From Gardnerella massiliensis (GTDB lineage Bacteria; Actinomycetota; Actinomycetes; Actinomycetales; Bifidobacteriaceae), in assembly GCF_003408845.1 (NCBI RefSeq), contig NZ_LRTV01000009.1, positions 1 to 64,000 of the forward strand: DNA of 64,000 nt, read 5' to 3'. Both the position numbers and the translations under genes were made by a program. Of the stretch, positions 16,130 through 24,987 are shown in pieces (position 1 is the first letter of the stretch; each line of letters starts with the position of its first letter). The notes below the pieces were generated by a model. That model saw nothing but the letters and a program-made list of their open reading frames with translations, was not told where the DNA came from and searched no databases.

Positions 16130-18223
16130 TCACTTAGCATTGTTGCGTTTACCAGACTTTTTCTTTCGAGTCTCCTCTTGAGACTGTTCAACAGAACCTT
16201 CGCTCTGTGCCGTCTCACGACTCTCAGCAACATCCTTATTAGTTGCAGTGTCACCTTCAGCGTTACCTTCAGCGTCACTGTTCTCAGCGTCACTGTCAGC
16301 ATCAACAGCTTTATCAACATCGGCATCTTCAGCTTCACTGTCCTCAGCCTCAGTATCCTCAACTTCAGCATCAGACTCAGCTGCATCACTATCGTCAGCC
16401 TCCGTACCCACTTCTATATTGCTCTCCTCAGATTGGACATCCGATTCTGCAACCTCAGCTTCGATATTTTTACTATCTTCCACTAACGTTTCATCGACAG
16501 CATCATCCTGAACATCACTATCAGCGGCACTTTCGAGCGCAACCTCACTCTGTTCAACAGTCTCATCGTTAGTATCAACCTCAATCTCCGGACGCTCAGG
16601 CTCAGCCGCATTATCATCAACCGCAATATCTACCGACGCAAGCACAGCCATCTGCTCTCTACTCGCATCGCCGTCATTGGCAACAGTTACCACAGCACCG
16701 CCATGACTTTGCGCAATAGTGGAAAAATCGTAAGCACGCTCGCCTTGATCGGCCAAATCAACGCCCTTACGCTCCTTAGCTTCCGAAATACGCCAGCCTA
16801 ACAGCTTCTCAAGCGCAAAAGCAACAACCGCTGTTACAGCACCCGAATACAGCACGGTAATACCAATCAAGCATAATTGTGCAACCAACTGATGCCAGTC
16901 ACCAACAGCAAATAATCCGGTACCGTCAGCAAACAAGCCAACTGCAAGCACACCAATAAAAGCAGCAACACCATTTACGCTCACCACGTGCAAAGCGCCA
17001 TCGTAACGCACAAACATGCGAGAATGTGAAACCAGCGAAGTAATAACTCCAGCAAGCACGCCCAGCACCAACGCCCACAGCGGAGCAATAACATCCGCAG
17101 CAGCAGCGCTCGCAGCCAAGCCAGCCATAATTCCAGAAGCCGCACCCAACGCACTAAAGCAACCAGAACGCAAACGTTCAGTCACACCCCAAGCAAGCAT
17201 AGAAGCCGAAGCTGTAATCATAGAACTCACCCAAGCGTAACCAGCAACGCCAGGAACACCTGCGGACGAACCAATCATCAAACCAAGCCAGCCAAACCAA
17301 ATCAAAAACACGCCCAGCACAACAAACGGAACATTATGCGGATGACGGGCAGCTACAGCACTATCTGTGGCGGATTGGGCAGGTTCTGAAGCAACCTCAG
17401 CAACTGTTGCAACCGGAGAAACAACAGCACTCTGAACAGCATTCTGCGCATTCGCAACATCAGCCCACAAAGCACGAGACAAACGACTTTTCACACCATG
17501 ATTACGAATATGCTTATCTTTTAATGAATCGGAACCTGCAGCACTACCAGCATCAGCACCAACACTTGTGCGCGCAACATTCTTAATATGCAGCACAAAA
17601 TGCTTCAATTGGAAATGCGCATGACCGCCAATAATGAGCACAATGGCAAGAGCAGAAACCGCTGCAGCAATATGCAATACAGAACCACCAGCAAAATCGT
17701 GCACCTGGATACCAAGAGCTTGCGAAATAGCACCGTTAGGAGATAACAATCCGCCGCCACAAACCATGTGTGCCAACGGAGCGAATACTAACGTCACCCA
17801 AACAGCCACAAAAATCAACCAAATAGCATAACGTACACGGCCTGCCAAAGCACCTGTAATAAGCGCAACAGCGACCACAGCACAGGCTAAACGGAAAGCT
17901 GCAGGAATGCCACCAGCCAAACCAGAATTAGCATCCATGGAAGTAAATACGCCATGATCTGCCACCATGGAATCACGGAACAAAAGGCCACTAATCGGAT
18001 CTCCAACTACGCCACCGGCCATATCTTTGCCAGCGAAAGCCATAGACCATCCCCACAACGTCCACACAATCGTCGTGACGGCAATAGCACCAGCAGACAG
18101 CATCATCATATTTACCATAGAAGTAGCACGTTCGCGACCGCCATAAAACAGCGCAATGCCAGGCGTAATAATAAATACCAACGCACCAGCCAACAACGCC
18201 CATTGCGGATCCATTGTGGTCAT
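16130..18223 (-). CDS. amt: Divergent Amt-family ammonium transporter with loop insertion and long acidic tail
   Basis: 697 residues against ~400-450 for usual Amt. The channel core is clear: TPGIALFYGG near residue 20, LAHMVCGGGLL at ~150, DFAGGSVLHIAAA at ~176 with the first pore histidine (H184). By manual alignment to E. coli AmtB the second pore histidine, in GVHGVCG, is Asn417 (SVNGVAA), and the Phe pair above the pore also appears replaced. A ~95-residue hydrophilic insertion (201-295) sits in the loop before PHNVPF, and residues ~500-697 form an Asp/Glu/Ala/Ser/Val tail ending in a basic KKKSGKR patch. No glnB/glnK is adjacent. GAGGTGAG precedes the ATG. Confidence 0.93.
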   Translation of the reverse strand: MTTMDPQWALLAGALVFIITPGIALFYGGRERATSMVNMMMLSAGAIAVTTIVWTLWGWSMAFAGKDMAGGVVGDPISGLLFRDSMVADHGVFTSMDANSGLAGGIPAAFRLACAVVAVALITGALAGRVRYAIWLIFVAVWVTLVFAPLAHMVCGGGLLSPNGAISQALGIQVHDFAGGSVLHIAAAVSALAIVLIIGGHAHFQLKHFVLHIKNVARTSVGADAGSAAGSDSLKDKHIRNHGVKSRLSRALWADVANAQNAVQSAVVSPVATVAEVASEPAQSATDSAVAARHPHNVPFVVLGVFLIWFGWLGLMIGSSAGVPGVAGYAWVSSMITASASMLAWGVTERLRSGCFSALGAASGIMAGLAASAAAADVIAPLWALVLGVLAGVITSLVSHSRMFVRYDGALHVVSVNGVAAFIGVLAVGLFADGTGLFAVGDWHQLVAQLCLIGITVLYSGAVTAVVAFALEKLLGWRISEAKERKGVDLADQGERAYDFSTIAQSHGGAVVTVANDGDASREQMAVLASVDIAVDDNAAEPERPEIEVDTNDETVEQSEVALESAADSDVQDDAVDETLVEDSKNIEAEVAESDVQSEESNIEVGTEADDSDAAESDAEVEDTEAEDSEAEDADVDKAVDADSDAENSDAEGNAEGDTATNKDVAESRETAQSEGSVEQSQEETRKKKSGKRNNAK

Positions 18224-18255
18224 GTCTCACCTCAATTATTCAACAGCACAACGCA

Positions 18256-18310
18256 AACGGCACAATAACAGTGCCGTTGCAGCTGACGTATTACATTATT
18301 GCTATATAGC
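18256..18310 (-). promoter_or_regulatory. amt leader hairpin and upstream palindrome
   Basis: A perfect 8-bp stem with a 7-nt loop (AACGGCAC / GTGCCGTT, 18256-18278) lies 33 bp upstream of the amt start. A GCTATATAGC palindrome lies at 18301-18310. They could be a nitrogen-regulator site and a leader structure; no known consensus is matched. Confidence 0.3.
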
Positions 18311-18379
18311 TATTGTAACGAGAAAAGTTACGTAACAAAAAGACTATGAAATAAGACTATGCAAAAAAGCTTATAAAAA

Positions 18380-18419
18380 AGCCTGCTCACCTATGTAAGC
18401 AGGCTCATGTAAGCAGGCT
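18380..18419 (-). terminator. ftsY terminator with a duplicated stem arm
   Basis: On the minus strand AGCAGGCT followed by six T residues can pair with either of two AGCCTGCT copies 14 bp apart, giving two alternative hairpins. It lies just downstream of the ftsY stop. Confidence 0.75.
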
Positions 18420-18492
18420 CAAAACTTGTGTTTCGGTAACGCAAGTAGCGCAATTGCCAAGCTAACAACCAAGCTATCTGTCAAAACACCAC

Positions 18493-19719
18493 TTAACCAA
18501 GCAAACCATCTACAAAACTGTGCGGATCAAATGGAGCTAAATCATCCGGCCCTTCACCAAGTCCCACAAGCTTCACCGGTACACCAAGCTCACGCTGTAC
18601 AGCAATAACGATACCGCCTTTGGCAGAACCATCGAGTTTAGTGAGCACCACGCCTGTAATACCAATAGCCTCAGCAAAAACCTTCGCCTGAGCCATACCA
18701 TTTTGACCGGTAGTGGCATCCAACACCAACAATACTTCGTCGACGGGCATCGTTTTCTCTACCACTCGGCGAATCTTGCCAAGCTCATCCATCAGATTTG
18801 CTTTATTTTGCAAACGCCCTGCCGTATCTACAATCAATACGTCTGTCTGCTCCTCTTGCGCTTTACTTGCCGCCGTAAAAGCAACAGAAGCGGGATCAGC
18901 ACCGTCTTTATCGGCTCGCACAACCGGCACATTAACCGCAGAAGCCCAAGTTGTAAGCTGGTCTGCCGCAGCAGCACGGAAAGTATCAGCAGCAGCAAAC
19001 ATAACAGAACGATGTTCAGCCACAAATAGTCGAGCTAATTTACCGGCAGTAGTAGTTTTACCAGTGCCATTAACGCCAACCATCATAATAACGCCCGGAT
19101 GGTGCGCTTCTGGCTTATCGACATTCAAACGTCGATCCGTATCCTCACCCACTATTTCTAAAAGCTTCGCCCGCAGCGCGGCCCGCACATCGTCAGCGCT
19201 AGTAGTACCAGCAATGCGAGCATCTTGGCGCAGCGCTTCAACTAATGTTTCACTCGCCTGCGCACCAACGTCAGCCATAAGCAGCGTATCTTCTACATCT
19301 TCCCAATCTTCTTCTGAAAGATGATCCTTACTCATAATATTGAAAAGCGCGCGACCAAATGGGTTTGCACTACGTGCTAAACGTTCACGCAGACGCTTTA
19401 AGCGGGAAGAGGTACTTTCCGGCAGTGGAGTTGCGGAACGAAGCCCAGACGCGGACCCCGATGCCGAATTAACTACCGGCTTAACCTCCGGCTCAGTTAC
19501 AGGCTCGGCTGATGGTTCAGAATCTAACGGTTTTTCAGACGCTGTTGTTTTGCCCGCTTCAACAGTTGGAAGATTGTCGTCCACACTTTGCGGAATGTCT
19601 GGACCATGATCGTTACCACGAATACGCAATATCACGGCAGCAGCTACTAAAAGCACAGCGATAATGACCGCTGCAGCCGCAAACCAAATCACTGTATTCA
19701 TATCTATAACCATATTCAT
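18493..19719 (-). CDS. ftsY: Signal recognition particle receptor FtsY
   Basis: 408 residues. An N-terminal membrane segment (WFAAAAVIIAVLLVAAAVIL) is followed by an acidic A-domain linker of ~100 residues and the NG GTPase domain: G1 GVNGTGKTTTAGKLA, DTFRAAAADQL, G3 DTAGRLQ, G4 TKLDGSAKGG, closing GEGPDDLAPF. It docks SRP-ribosome complexes at the membrane for cotranslational insertion, working with YidC and SecYEG. The start is uncertain: I chose the ATG at 19719 because TAGGCT lies 7 nt upstream, with no ribosome binding site. A further in-frame ATG lies at 19701. It is followed by amt on the same strand. Confidence 0.95.
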   Translation of the reverse strand: MNMVIDMNTVIWFAAAAVIIAVLLVAAAVILRIRGNDHGPDIPQSVDDNLPTVEAGKTTASEKPLDSEPSAEPVTEPEVKPVVNSASGSASGLRSATPLPESTSSRLKRLRERLARSANPFGRALFNIMSKDHLSEEDWEDVEDTLLMADVGAQASETLVEALRQDARIAGTTSADDVRAALRAKLLEIVGEDTDRRLNVDKPEAHHPGVIMMVGVNGTGKTTTAGKLARLFVAEHRSVMFAAADTFRAAAADQLTTWASAVNVPVVRADKDGADPASVAFTAASKAQEEQTDVLIVDTAGRLQNKANLMDELGKIRRVVEKTMPVDEVLLVLDATTGQNGMAQAKVFAEAIGITGVVLTKLDGSAKGGIVIAVQRELGVPVKLVGLGEGPDDLAPFDPHSFVDGLLG

Positions 19720-19912
19720 GCAATTAAGCCTATGAAAATCAAGGGACACTAGCAATATATTTCACTATTTTTTCTCATCTTTGTCACACTTGCATATTAA
19801 TTTGCCATCAACTAGCACAGCATTACGGAATCCATTAAACTAGTAGCGAGGCAGTAAGCAATCCATTTATTGCGCGCAATAGTGACGATTAAAAGTACAG
19901 TAAGGAGCATTT

Positions 19913-20173
19913 ATGGCAGATCAAGCAACCGTAGAAGTGTATGGAGCAGATTGGTGCGGTGATTGCAAGCGTGCTAAAGCTGCGCTTAATCAGTATGGTG
20001 TAGCATTCGTTTGGCATGATATTGAAACGGAAGAAGGCGCTGCAGAAAAAGCGGTTGAGATTAGTGGGCAAAAGCATATTCCGGTAGTTACTTTTGCAGA
20101 CAATACTTTTATGGTAGAACCTTCAGCTACGCAAATTAAAGCAAAGTTGGAATCTTTAGGCGAATTGCAATAA
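19913..20173 (+). CDS. Mycoredoxin/glutaredoxin-like protein
   Basis: 86 residues, the full length of a small glutaredoxin fold. The active site WCGDCKRAK is near residue 13, the cis-Pro lies in HIPVVTF, and the C-terminal helix follows. WCxxCxRAK with this size resembles actinobacterial mycoredoxin-1-like proteins, which reduce mixed disulfides. Gardnerella-type bacteria probably lack mycothiol, so electrons may come from thioredoxin reductase (trxB lies 20 kb away); that is inference. AAGGAG five bases before the ATG gives a secure start. tRNA-Lys follows. Confidence 0.9.
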   Translation: MADQATVEVYGADWCGDCKRAKAALNQYGVAFVWHDIETEEGAAEKAVEISGQKHIPVVTFADNTFMVEPSATQIKAKLESLGELQ

Positions 20174-20252
20174 CACCAGCAACGCTCATAACACGCATAC
20201 GTGTACACGATATTCACTTCGTCGCTCGAGTGTAGTACACTTAGCGTTTGTT

Positions 20253-20325
20253 GCCCCTTTAGCTCAATTGGCAGAGCAGAGTCCTTTTAAGTCTTGGGTT
20301 GTGGGTTCGAGTCCCACAGGGGGCA
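20253..20325 (+). tRNA. tRNA-Lys (anticodon TTT)
   Basis: A 73-nt cloverleaf: acceptor stem GCCCCTT / AGGGGGC, D stem GCTC / GAGC, anticodon loop CTTTTAA, T arm GTGGG / CCCAC with TTCGAGT loop, discriminator A. The anticodon stem has a T-T mismatch at position 30-40. CCA is not encoded. Confidence 0.96.
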
Positions 20326-20402
20326 CTCTTTTATACCCAAATTCAGACTACAGTGTTGATATTTGATTGCATCCAGATTAATTCGTAACTATATATAAAA
20401 AC

Positions 20403-20422
20403 GGGGGAACCGAAGTTCCCCC
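20403..20422 (-). terminator. UUCG-loop terminator downstream of the DUF4032 gene
   Basis: Perfect 8-bp stem GGGGGAAC / GTTCCCCC. On the minus strand the loop is TTCG closed by C-G, a very stable tetraloop, followed by TTTTT. It lies ~120 bp beyond the gene at 20541. Confidence 0.85.
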
Positions 20423-20540
20423 TGCGAAATAATCGCTGAACAATCAAAGACGACAAACGAGATCGTCCTTATTAAAAATTAGCTCTCTTGTTTGTTGTAT
20501 AACGCTCAAGTAACTATCCTCAACTCATCCAGGCAAAATC

Positions 20541-21965
20541 TCAACTTGCCCACACGCTGGCATCTTGATCATCCTCATAAAGATTAACGCCAGCATCATT
20601 GGATTGCGAATAAGTATATTCATCGTCTATCACACCGGAATCAGCATCAGCATTAATAGCAGCGAGCACGCGCTTATCCATTTTGTACTGTGGCAATACA
20701 TTCTTAATGTAACTCGTCACGGCATCTTGCATAGCAACGTCGTGACCGACCTTTTCTGCCATAAACCAACGGTGATCAAGCACTTCGTGGAAGAACTGTG
20801 CTGGCTCAATCTGCGAACGGAATTCAGGTGGAATCATGCGAACCGTCGGCTCGAAGATTTCACGCATCCAGTCGGTAGCAACAATCTCCAACTCTTCACC
20901 CTGACGCCATGTAGAAGTTCTATACGCGTCTAAATCATTAAGCAGCCTTCGAGCTTGATTTTCTTGCACATCCAAGCCAGTCAAACGCAACAACTTACGT
21001 GAAGCATAACCGGCATCGACTACACGAGGACGAACCAATACTCGACGTCCGTCTTCAGAAGTCTTCATTTCCAACTCGTCAACATCAAACCCAAGCTCGT
21101 TCAAACGATTCACGCGACGCTCGATACGCCACATTTCATCTGGGCTAAACTTATCGACATCGGTAAGAGTACTCCACAACGAATGGTAACGGTCAACCAA
21201 ACGATTACCTATGCTAATTTCGTCCACTTCAGTAGGCAACAATTGGCCTGAGCTCAAATCCATCAGTTCGCCGATAATATTGGTGCGAGCCAAATCAATA
21301 TCGTATTCGCGCTGTCCTTCCGTTAAACTTCCGTGCAAATCACCAGTTTCTGCGTCAACCAGGAATGCAGAAAACGCATCAGCATCTCGCAAAAACAGTA
21401 CGTTAGAAAGCGACACGTCACCCCAATAAAAGCCAGAAAGATGCAAACGAACCATAAGCACAGCGAGCGCATCAATAAGACGCTCAGCAGTGTCCGGACG
21501 CAGAGTGCGAGCAAATAATGCACGATATGGCAGTGAGAACTTCAAATGTTTCGTCACCAACATTGCCTCAAGTTTTTCACCATTGGCATCCCGACGGCCT
21601 GCAACAACAGCTATAGGGGTAACAGTTGGCAACTCAAGCTTACGCAAGCGACGCAGCAACTCATATTCTCGCTCTGCTACTTGCCGAGTTATTTCCTTCA
21701 TGGCATACACTTCGTCACCAACATGCACAAAGCGCACAACGTGACGAGAAATACCGCGTGGCAAATTCACAAATAAATCAACCGGCCATTGAGAAAGCGG
21801 CAGCTCCCACGGCAAGGTAAACATTTTTGGATTTGAACTAGCGGCGGTAATCTTAAGCGTCTGCGGCTCTTGAGACGACGCACTCTCGTCTTGTGCAGAT
21901 ACTGAAGTTGCCTGCACAGCACGCGGGTCCAACTGAGGAGCGTCATTCCATTCCATAAAGTCCAT
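20541..21965 (-). CDS. DUF4032 domain protein with kinase-like fold
   Basis: 474 residues. The N-terminal ~250 residues resemble a lipopolysaccharide-kinase/RIO-like small-lobe and catalytic fold: VYAMKEITRQVAEREYELLRRL supplies the likely ATP-binding lysine and helix-C glutamate, WGDVSLSNVLF resembles a catalytic loop, and FLVDAETGDL takes the place of DFG. The C-terminal half matches the actinobacterial DUF4032 region, rich in charged helices. The substrate is unknown. No strong Shine-Dalgarno precedes the ATG at 21965; an ATG at 21956 is possible. It lies between tRNA-Lys and the sugar-ABC ATPase gene and appears monocistronic. Confidence 0.85.
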   Translation of the reverse strand: MDFMEWNDAPQLDPRAVQATSVSAQDESASSQEPQTLKITAASSNPKMFTLPWELPLSQWPVDLFVNLPRGISRHVVRFVHVGDEVYAMKEITRQVAEREYELLRRLRKLELPTVTPIAVVAGRRDANGEKLEAMLVTKHLKFSLPYRALFARTLRPDTAERLIDALAVLMVRLHLSGFYWGDVSLSNVLFLRDADAFSAFLVDAETGDLHGSLTEGQREYDIDLARTNIIGELMDLSSGQLLPTEVDEISIGNRLVDRYHSLWSTLTDVDKFSPDEMWRIERRVNRLNELGFDVDELEMKTSEDGRRVLVRPRVVDAGYASRKLLRLTGLDVQENQARRLLNDLDAYRTSTWRQGEELEIVATDWMREIFEPTVRMIPPEFRSQIEPAQFFHEVLDHRWFMAEKVGHDVAMQDAVTSYIKNVLPQYKMDKRVLAAINADADSGVIDDEYTYSQSNDAGVNLYEDDQDASVWAS

Positions 21966-22132
21966 GTACCAATCAAGCTCATGTCAACAGTACAATCTAC
22001 TGCTCAAACGCTACGCAGATTCACTGCCAACTAATTATTGATAACAACTATACACAGTAAGACATAATAAGCTATACGTTATAACACGCAAACTTATCTA
22101 CCACTATTTGTGTTCTGATTTTGCTGGCAAAA

Positions 22133-22162
22133 ACGGGGTCCGCTTAACATTGCGAACCCCGT
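22133..22162 (-). terminator. Terminator downstream of the sugar-ABC ATPase gene
   Basis: Stem ACGGGGT / ACCCCGT extended by CGC / GCG, followed on the minus strand by TTTTTG. Confidence 0.8.
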
Positions 22163-22222
22163 AATACCTTTATATCGAAAATTTGTTTATTTTACTTACG
22201 CAAACAAACAAACCTACAGCTT

Positions 22223-23350
22223 TTAGTTCAAACGCAGCTCAGTAGAAGGCGCGAACAGGTGCATCTTGGATGGATCAATCTTGATCTTCACCGTGTCACC
22301 AACCTTTGGCAAAGCGCGCGGATTCACGCGAATTGTTGTGAGCTTATTCTGGTCAGACATCATTGTGGATGCTTCCTCAGGAGAACCATCAGTGATGATG
22401 TTGCCGTAGATATAGCCATCAGAGCCGAGATCTTCGACGTTCACTACTCGCAAGGAGAATGCGTTTGGATCGTCGAAAGTTGCCAAGCTTGCGTCTTCTG
22501 GACGGAAGCCAACAATAATCTGGCCGTTATCTTCTGCAGTGAGCTTGTCAACAGCTTCAGCTGGGAGAACAATAGAATCCTCACCAATCTGAGCGCGACC
22601 GTTAACTACTGGATGCTGGTTAATATTCATGGACGGGGAGCCAATGAAGCCTGCAACGAACACGTTTGCTGGGCGATCATAAAGCTCGGTTGGAGCACCA
22701 ACCTGCTGCAAAACACCAAGCTTGATGACTGCAATGCGGTCACCCATGGTCAAGGCCTCAGTCTGATCGTGAGTCACGTACAAAGTAGTAACACCGAGCT
22801 GGCGCTGCAAAGCAGCAATCTGCGTACGAGTCTGCACGCGGAGCTTAGCGTCAAGGTTCGAAAGAGGCTCATCCATAAGGAAGACCTTTGGTTCACGAAC
22901 AATTGCGCGACCCATAGCAACGCGCTGACGCTGACCACCAGACAAAGCCTTTGGCTTACGATCCAAATACTCGGTCAAATCCAAAACCTGAGCTGCTTTT
23001 TCAACGCGAGCGCGAATTTCCTCTTTTGGAACGCCAGCAATCTTAAGAGCAAAGCCCATGTTGTCTGCAACAGTCATATGCGGATACAATGCATAGTTCT
23101 GGAAGACCATTGCAATATCGCGATCCTTTGGCTGCATTGTAGTAACGTCTTGACCGCCGATGAGGATACGTCCTTTGTTAACCTCTTCAAGACCTGCCAA
23201 CATACGCAATGTCGTTGACTTACCGCAACCAGATGGACCAACGAGTACGAGGAACTCACCATCTCTAATAGTCATGTTCAAATCGTCAACCGAAGGCTTA
23301 TCGTTGCCTGGGTAAATACGAGTCACATGATCAAATACAACTTCTGCCAT
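22223..23350 (-). CDS. Sugar ABC transporter ATP-binding protein (MsmK/UgpC family)
   Basis: 375 residues: Walker [11 protein letters not shown]-loop [10 protein letters not shown], signature [15 protein letters not shown], Walker [18 protein letters not shown]-loop THDQTEA, then a regulatory TOBE/OB domain ([30 protein letters not shown]). In bifidobacteria and streptococci a single MsmK-type ATPase often energises many carbohydrate importers. No permease or binding-protein genes lie here, which fits a shared ATPase. The ATG at 23350 has AGGA six nt upstream; the in-frame extension to 23407 is unlikely. It is alone between terminators with a ~450-bp upstream region. Confidence 0.95.
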   Translation of the reverse strand: MAEVVFDHVTRIYPGNDKPSVDDLNMTIRDGEFLVLVGPSGCGKSTTLRMLAGLEEVNKGRILIGGQDVTTMQPKDRDIAMVFQNYALYPHMTVADNMGFALKIAGVPKEEIRARVEKAAQVLDLTEYLDRKPKALSGGQRQRVAMGRAIVREPKVFLMDEPLSNLDAKLRVQTRTQIAALQRQLGVTTLYVTHDQTEALTMGDRIAVIKLGVLQQVGAPTELYDRPANVFVAGFIGSPSMNINQHPVVNGRAQIGEDSIVLPAEAVDKLTAEDNGQIIVGFRPEDASLATFDDPNAFSLRVVNVEDLGSDGYIYGNIITDGSPEEASTMMSDQNKLTTIRVNPRALPKVGDTVKIKIDPSKMHLFAPSTELRLN

Positions 23351-23807
23351 GATATGTCCTTTCATCGGCAGGTACGTGCCGAACGATCCGTAGTGAAGGG
23401 TGTGCACTCATGACCCCAATTTCCTACATCGGCGGGTATCAATCGTCCACAGTTTACTTACCTGGTCCATTGAAGGTTCTCTTCGTTGAGCCATGCCTTA
23501 ATATATCATGTTTAGCTCAGAAAAACAGCAAAAAATCAGTATTTTCTGCAGCATCAGCGTGTCGGAAACGCTCTTAAAAACAGCAATAAGCATAAACAAT
23601 GGTTGGTATTCACCTTAAAAATATGCCCGTTTGCTTAATCATTTGTTTATACCAAAGCTATGGCAAAGACGCGAAACAATCAACGATAATTCATCTTGCA
23701 AGCTCATGCGATATAAAAACGGACGCCCACCAATGTTGAACGTCCGTTTTACTACAACGATATTTTGATTTTATCGTTACTTTGAATGCGTGTAACTTAC
23801 TACAAGA
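23351..23807. other. 457-bp intergenic region upstream of the sugar-ABC ATPase gene
   Basis: It carries the leader and promoter of the leftward ABC gene and, at 23716-23750, the terminator of the DsbA-like gene. I see no ORF with coding character and no recognised riboswitch. Confidence 0.5.
23716..23750. terminator. Terminator downstream of the DsbA-like gene
   Basis: A 10-bp perfect stem AAAACGGACG / CGTCCGTTTT. The A/T ends give a U-run on either strand. Confidence 0.8.
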
Positions 23808-24779
23808 TTACAAGTCGATAGGAGCATCCTTATCCGTCACTTTAGGCATTTGCCCTTCAACACCAACTTGCTGCTTTTCCAAGCCAATGCAATGCAGTAC
23901 TGCATCGAGCACATTCATATTCTTTTCGTTTACTGCATTCATATCAAGCAACTTACCGTTAATAGTCGCAGTTGGAGTAGTCATAGAACCCTTGTTAGAT
24001 CCAGAAACATTCCACAATTCCTTACGATCTGGAGTGTATTTATTCACTACATTCTGCCATTTCACGTATCGACGGTCGAAAGCCTTACTTGCTACAGAAT
24101 CGTCTATTCCAGCTTTCTTAGCTTGTTCAATCAACTTTTCGTTGCTTACAGGTTTATAACCTTCGCCTTCTTCCGGCTGGAAGTCTTCTGCAAAAATGTT
24201 ATTAATAAATTGCAACAAATGCTCAGGATCACTATCGTTCTCTGCAATATAAGCAATAGCTCCCGTTACTCGAGAAGAGTAGTGATCGGTTGAAAGCGAA
24301 TCAAGGAACGACATTGGGTGGATTTCCAAATTAATTTGGCCAGCACGCACCATAGCATTCAGAGTTTTGTCTACCTTGCGGTTAAAACCGCCGCAACCTG
24401 GGCACATCGGATCAGAGTACACAGCAATCGTCGGAGCGTTCGGTACAGCCTTCCCGTAACCCAACTTACTTAACAAAATGCCGTCTTTATCGTTCACGCT
24501 TTTTGGACGATCTTGAGGTGCAAGTTTTTTCAAATTGACGTGAGCTTTTTCAGATCGCTCAATCTTCTTTTGAGGCTGAACATACGTCATTTGATAAGCA
24601 GTTATACCAACTGCAGCAATCATGGCGATAACAATCAGCACCACAATAAGCCCAATAATCGTTTGTTGACGGCGTTCACGCGCCTCACGCTCTAAACGTT
24701 CACTTTGTAACGCATTTTTCTGCTGCGCATAAGCAACATGACTGTTTTGCTGAACGTCATCTGGCTGTATTGTAGACAT
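23808..24779 (-). CDS. Membrane-anchored DsbA-family thioredoxin-fold protein
   Basis: 323 residues: a cytoplasmic N-terminus of ~40 residues (Gln/Arg/Glu-rich), one membrane segment (IIGLIVVLIVIAMIAAVGITA) and an extracytoplasmic thioredoxin fold of the DSBA/DUF thiol-oxidoreductase type. The CPGC active site lies in SDPMCPGCGGF near residue 130, and the cis-Pro region in TTPTATINGKLL. It likely forms or shuffles disulfides in exported proteins. No VKOR partner gene is in the window. The ATG at 24779 is preceded by a distant GAGG. A terminator follows at 23716-23750. Confidence 0.88.
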   Translation of the reverse strand: MSTIQPDDVQQNSHVAYAQQKNALQSERLEREARERRQQTIIGLIVVLIVIAMIAAVGITAYQMTYVQPQKKIERSEKAHVNLKKLAPQDRPKSVNDKDGILLSKLGYGKAVPNAPTIAVYSDPMCPGCGGFNRKVDKTLNAMVRAGQINLEIHPMSFLDSLSTDHYSSRVTGAIAYIAENDSDPEHLLQFINNIFAEDFQPEEGEGYKPVSNEKLIEQAKKAGIDDSVASKAFDRRYVKWQNVVNKYTPDRKELWNVSGSNKGSMTTPTATINGKLLDMNAVNEKNMNVLDAVLHCIGLEKQQVGVEGQMPKVTDKDAPIDL

Positions 24780-24987
24780 TTGTTTCGTAATCCTCGCTTA
24801 CTTTGCATTACGCGCCAGGATTTGCTCCCGGCGACAGTCACATAAATAAATAACTGCCACATAGTTTAACGTGTGGCACCAACGGAAACACTGCTAACCA
24901 CGTTAGCAACAGTACAAACCTAACGAAAGCATAACGAAAATCACTCGATAATTCTTATGAAACCTGCAACATAAGCTAACACAATTA

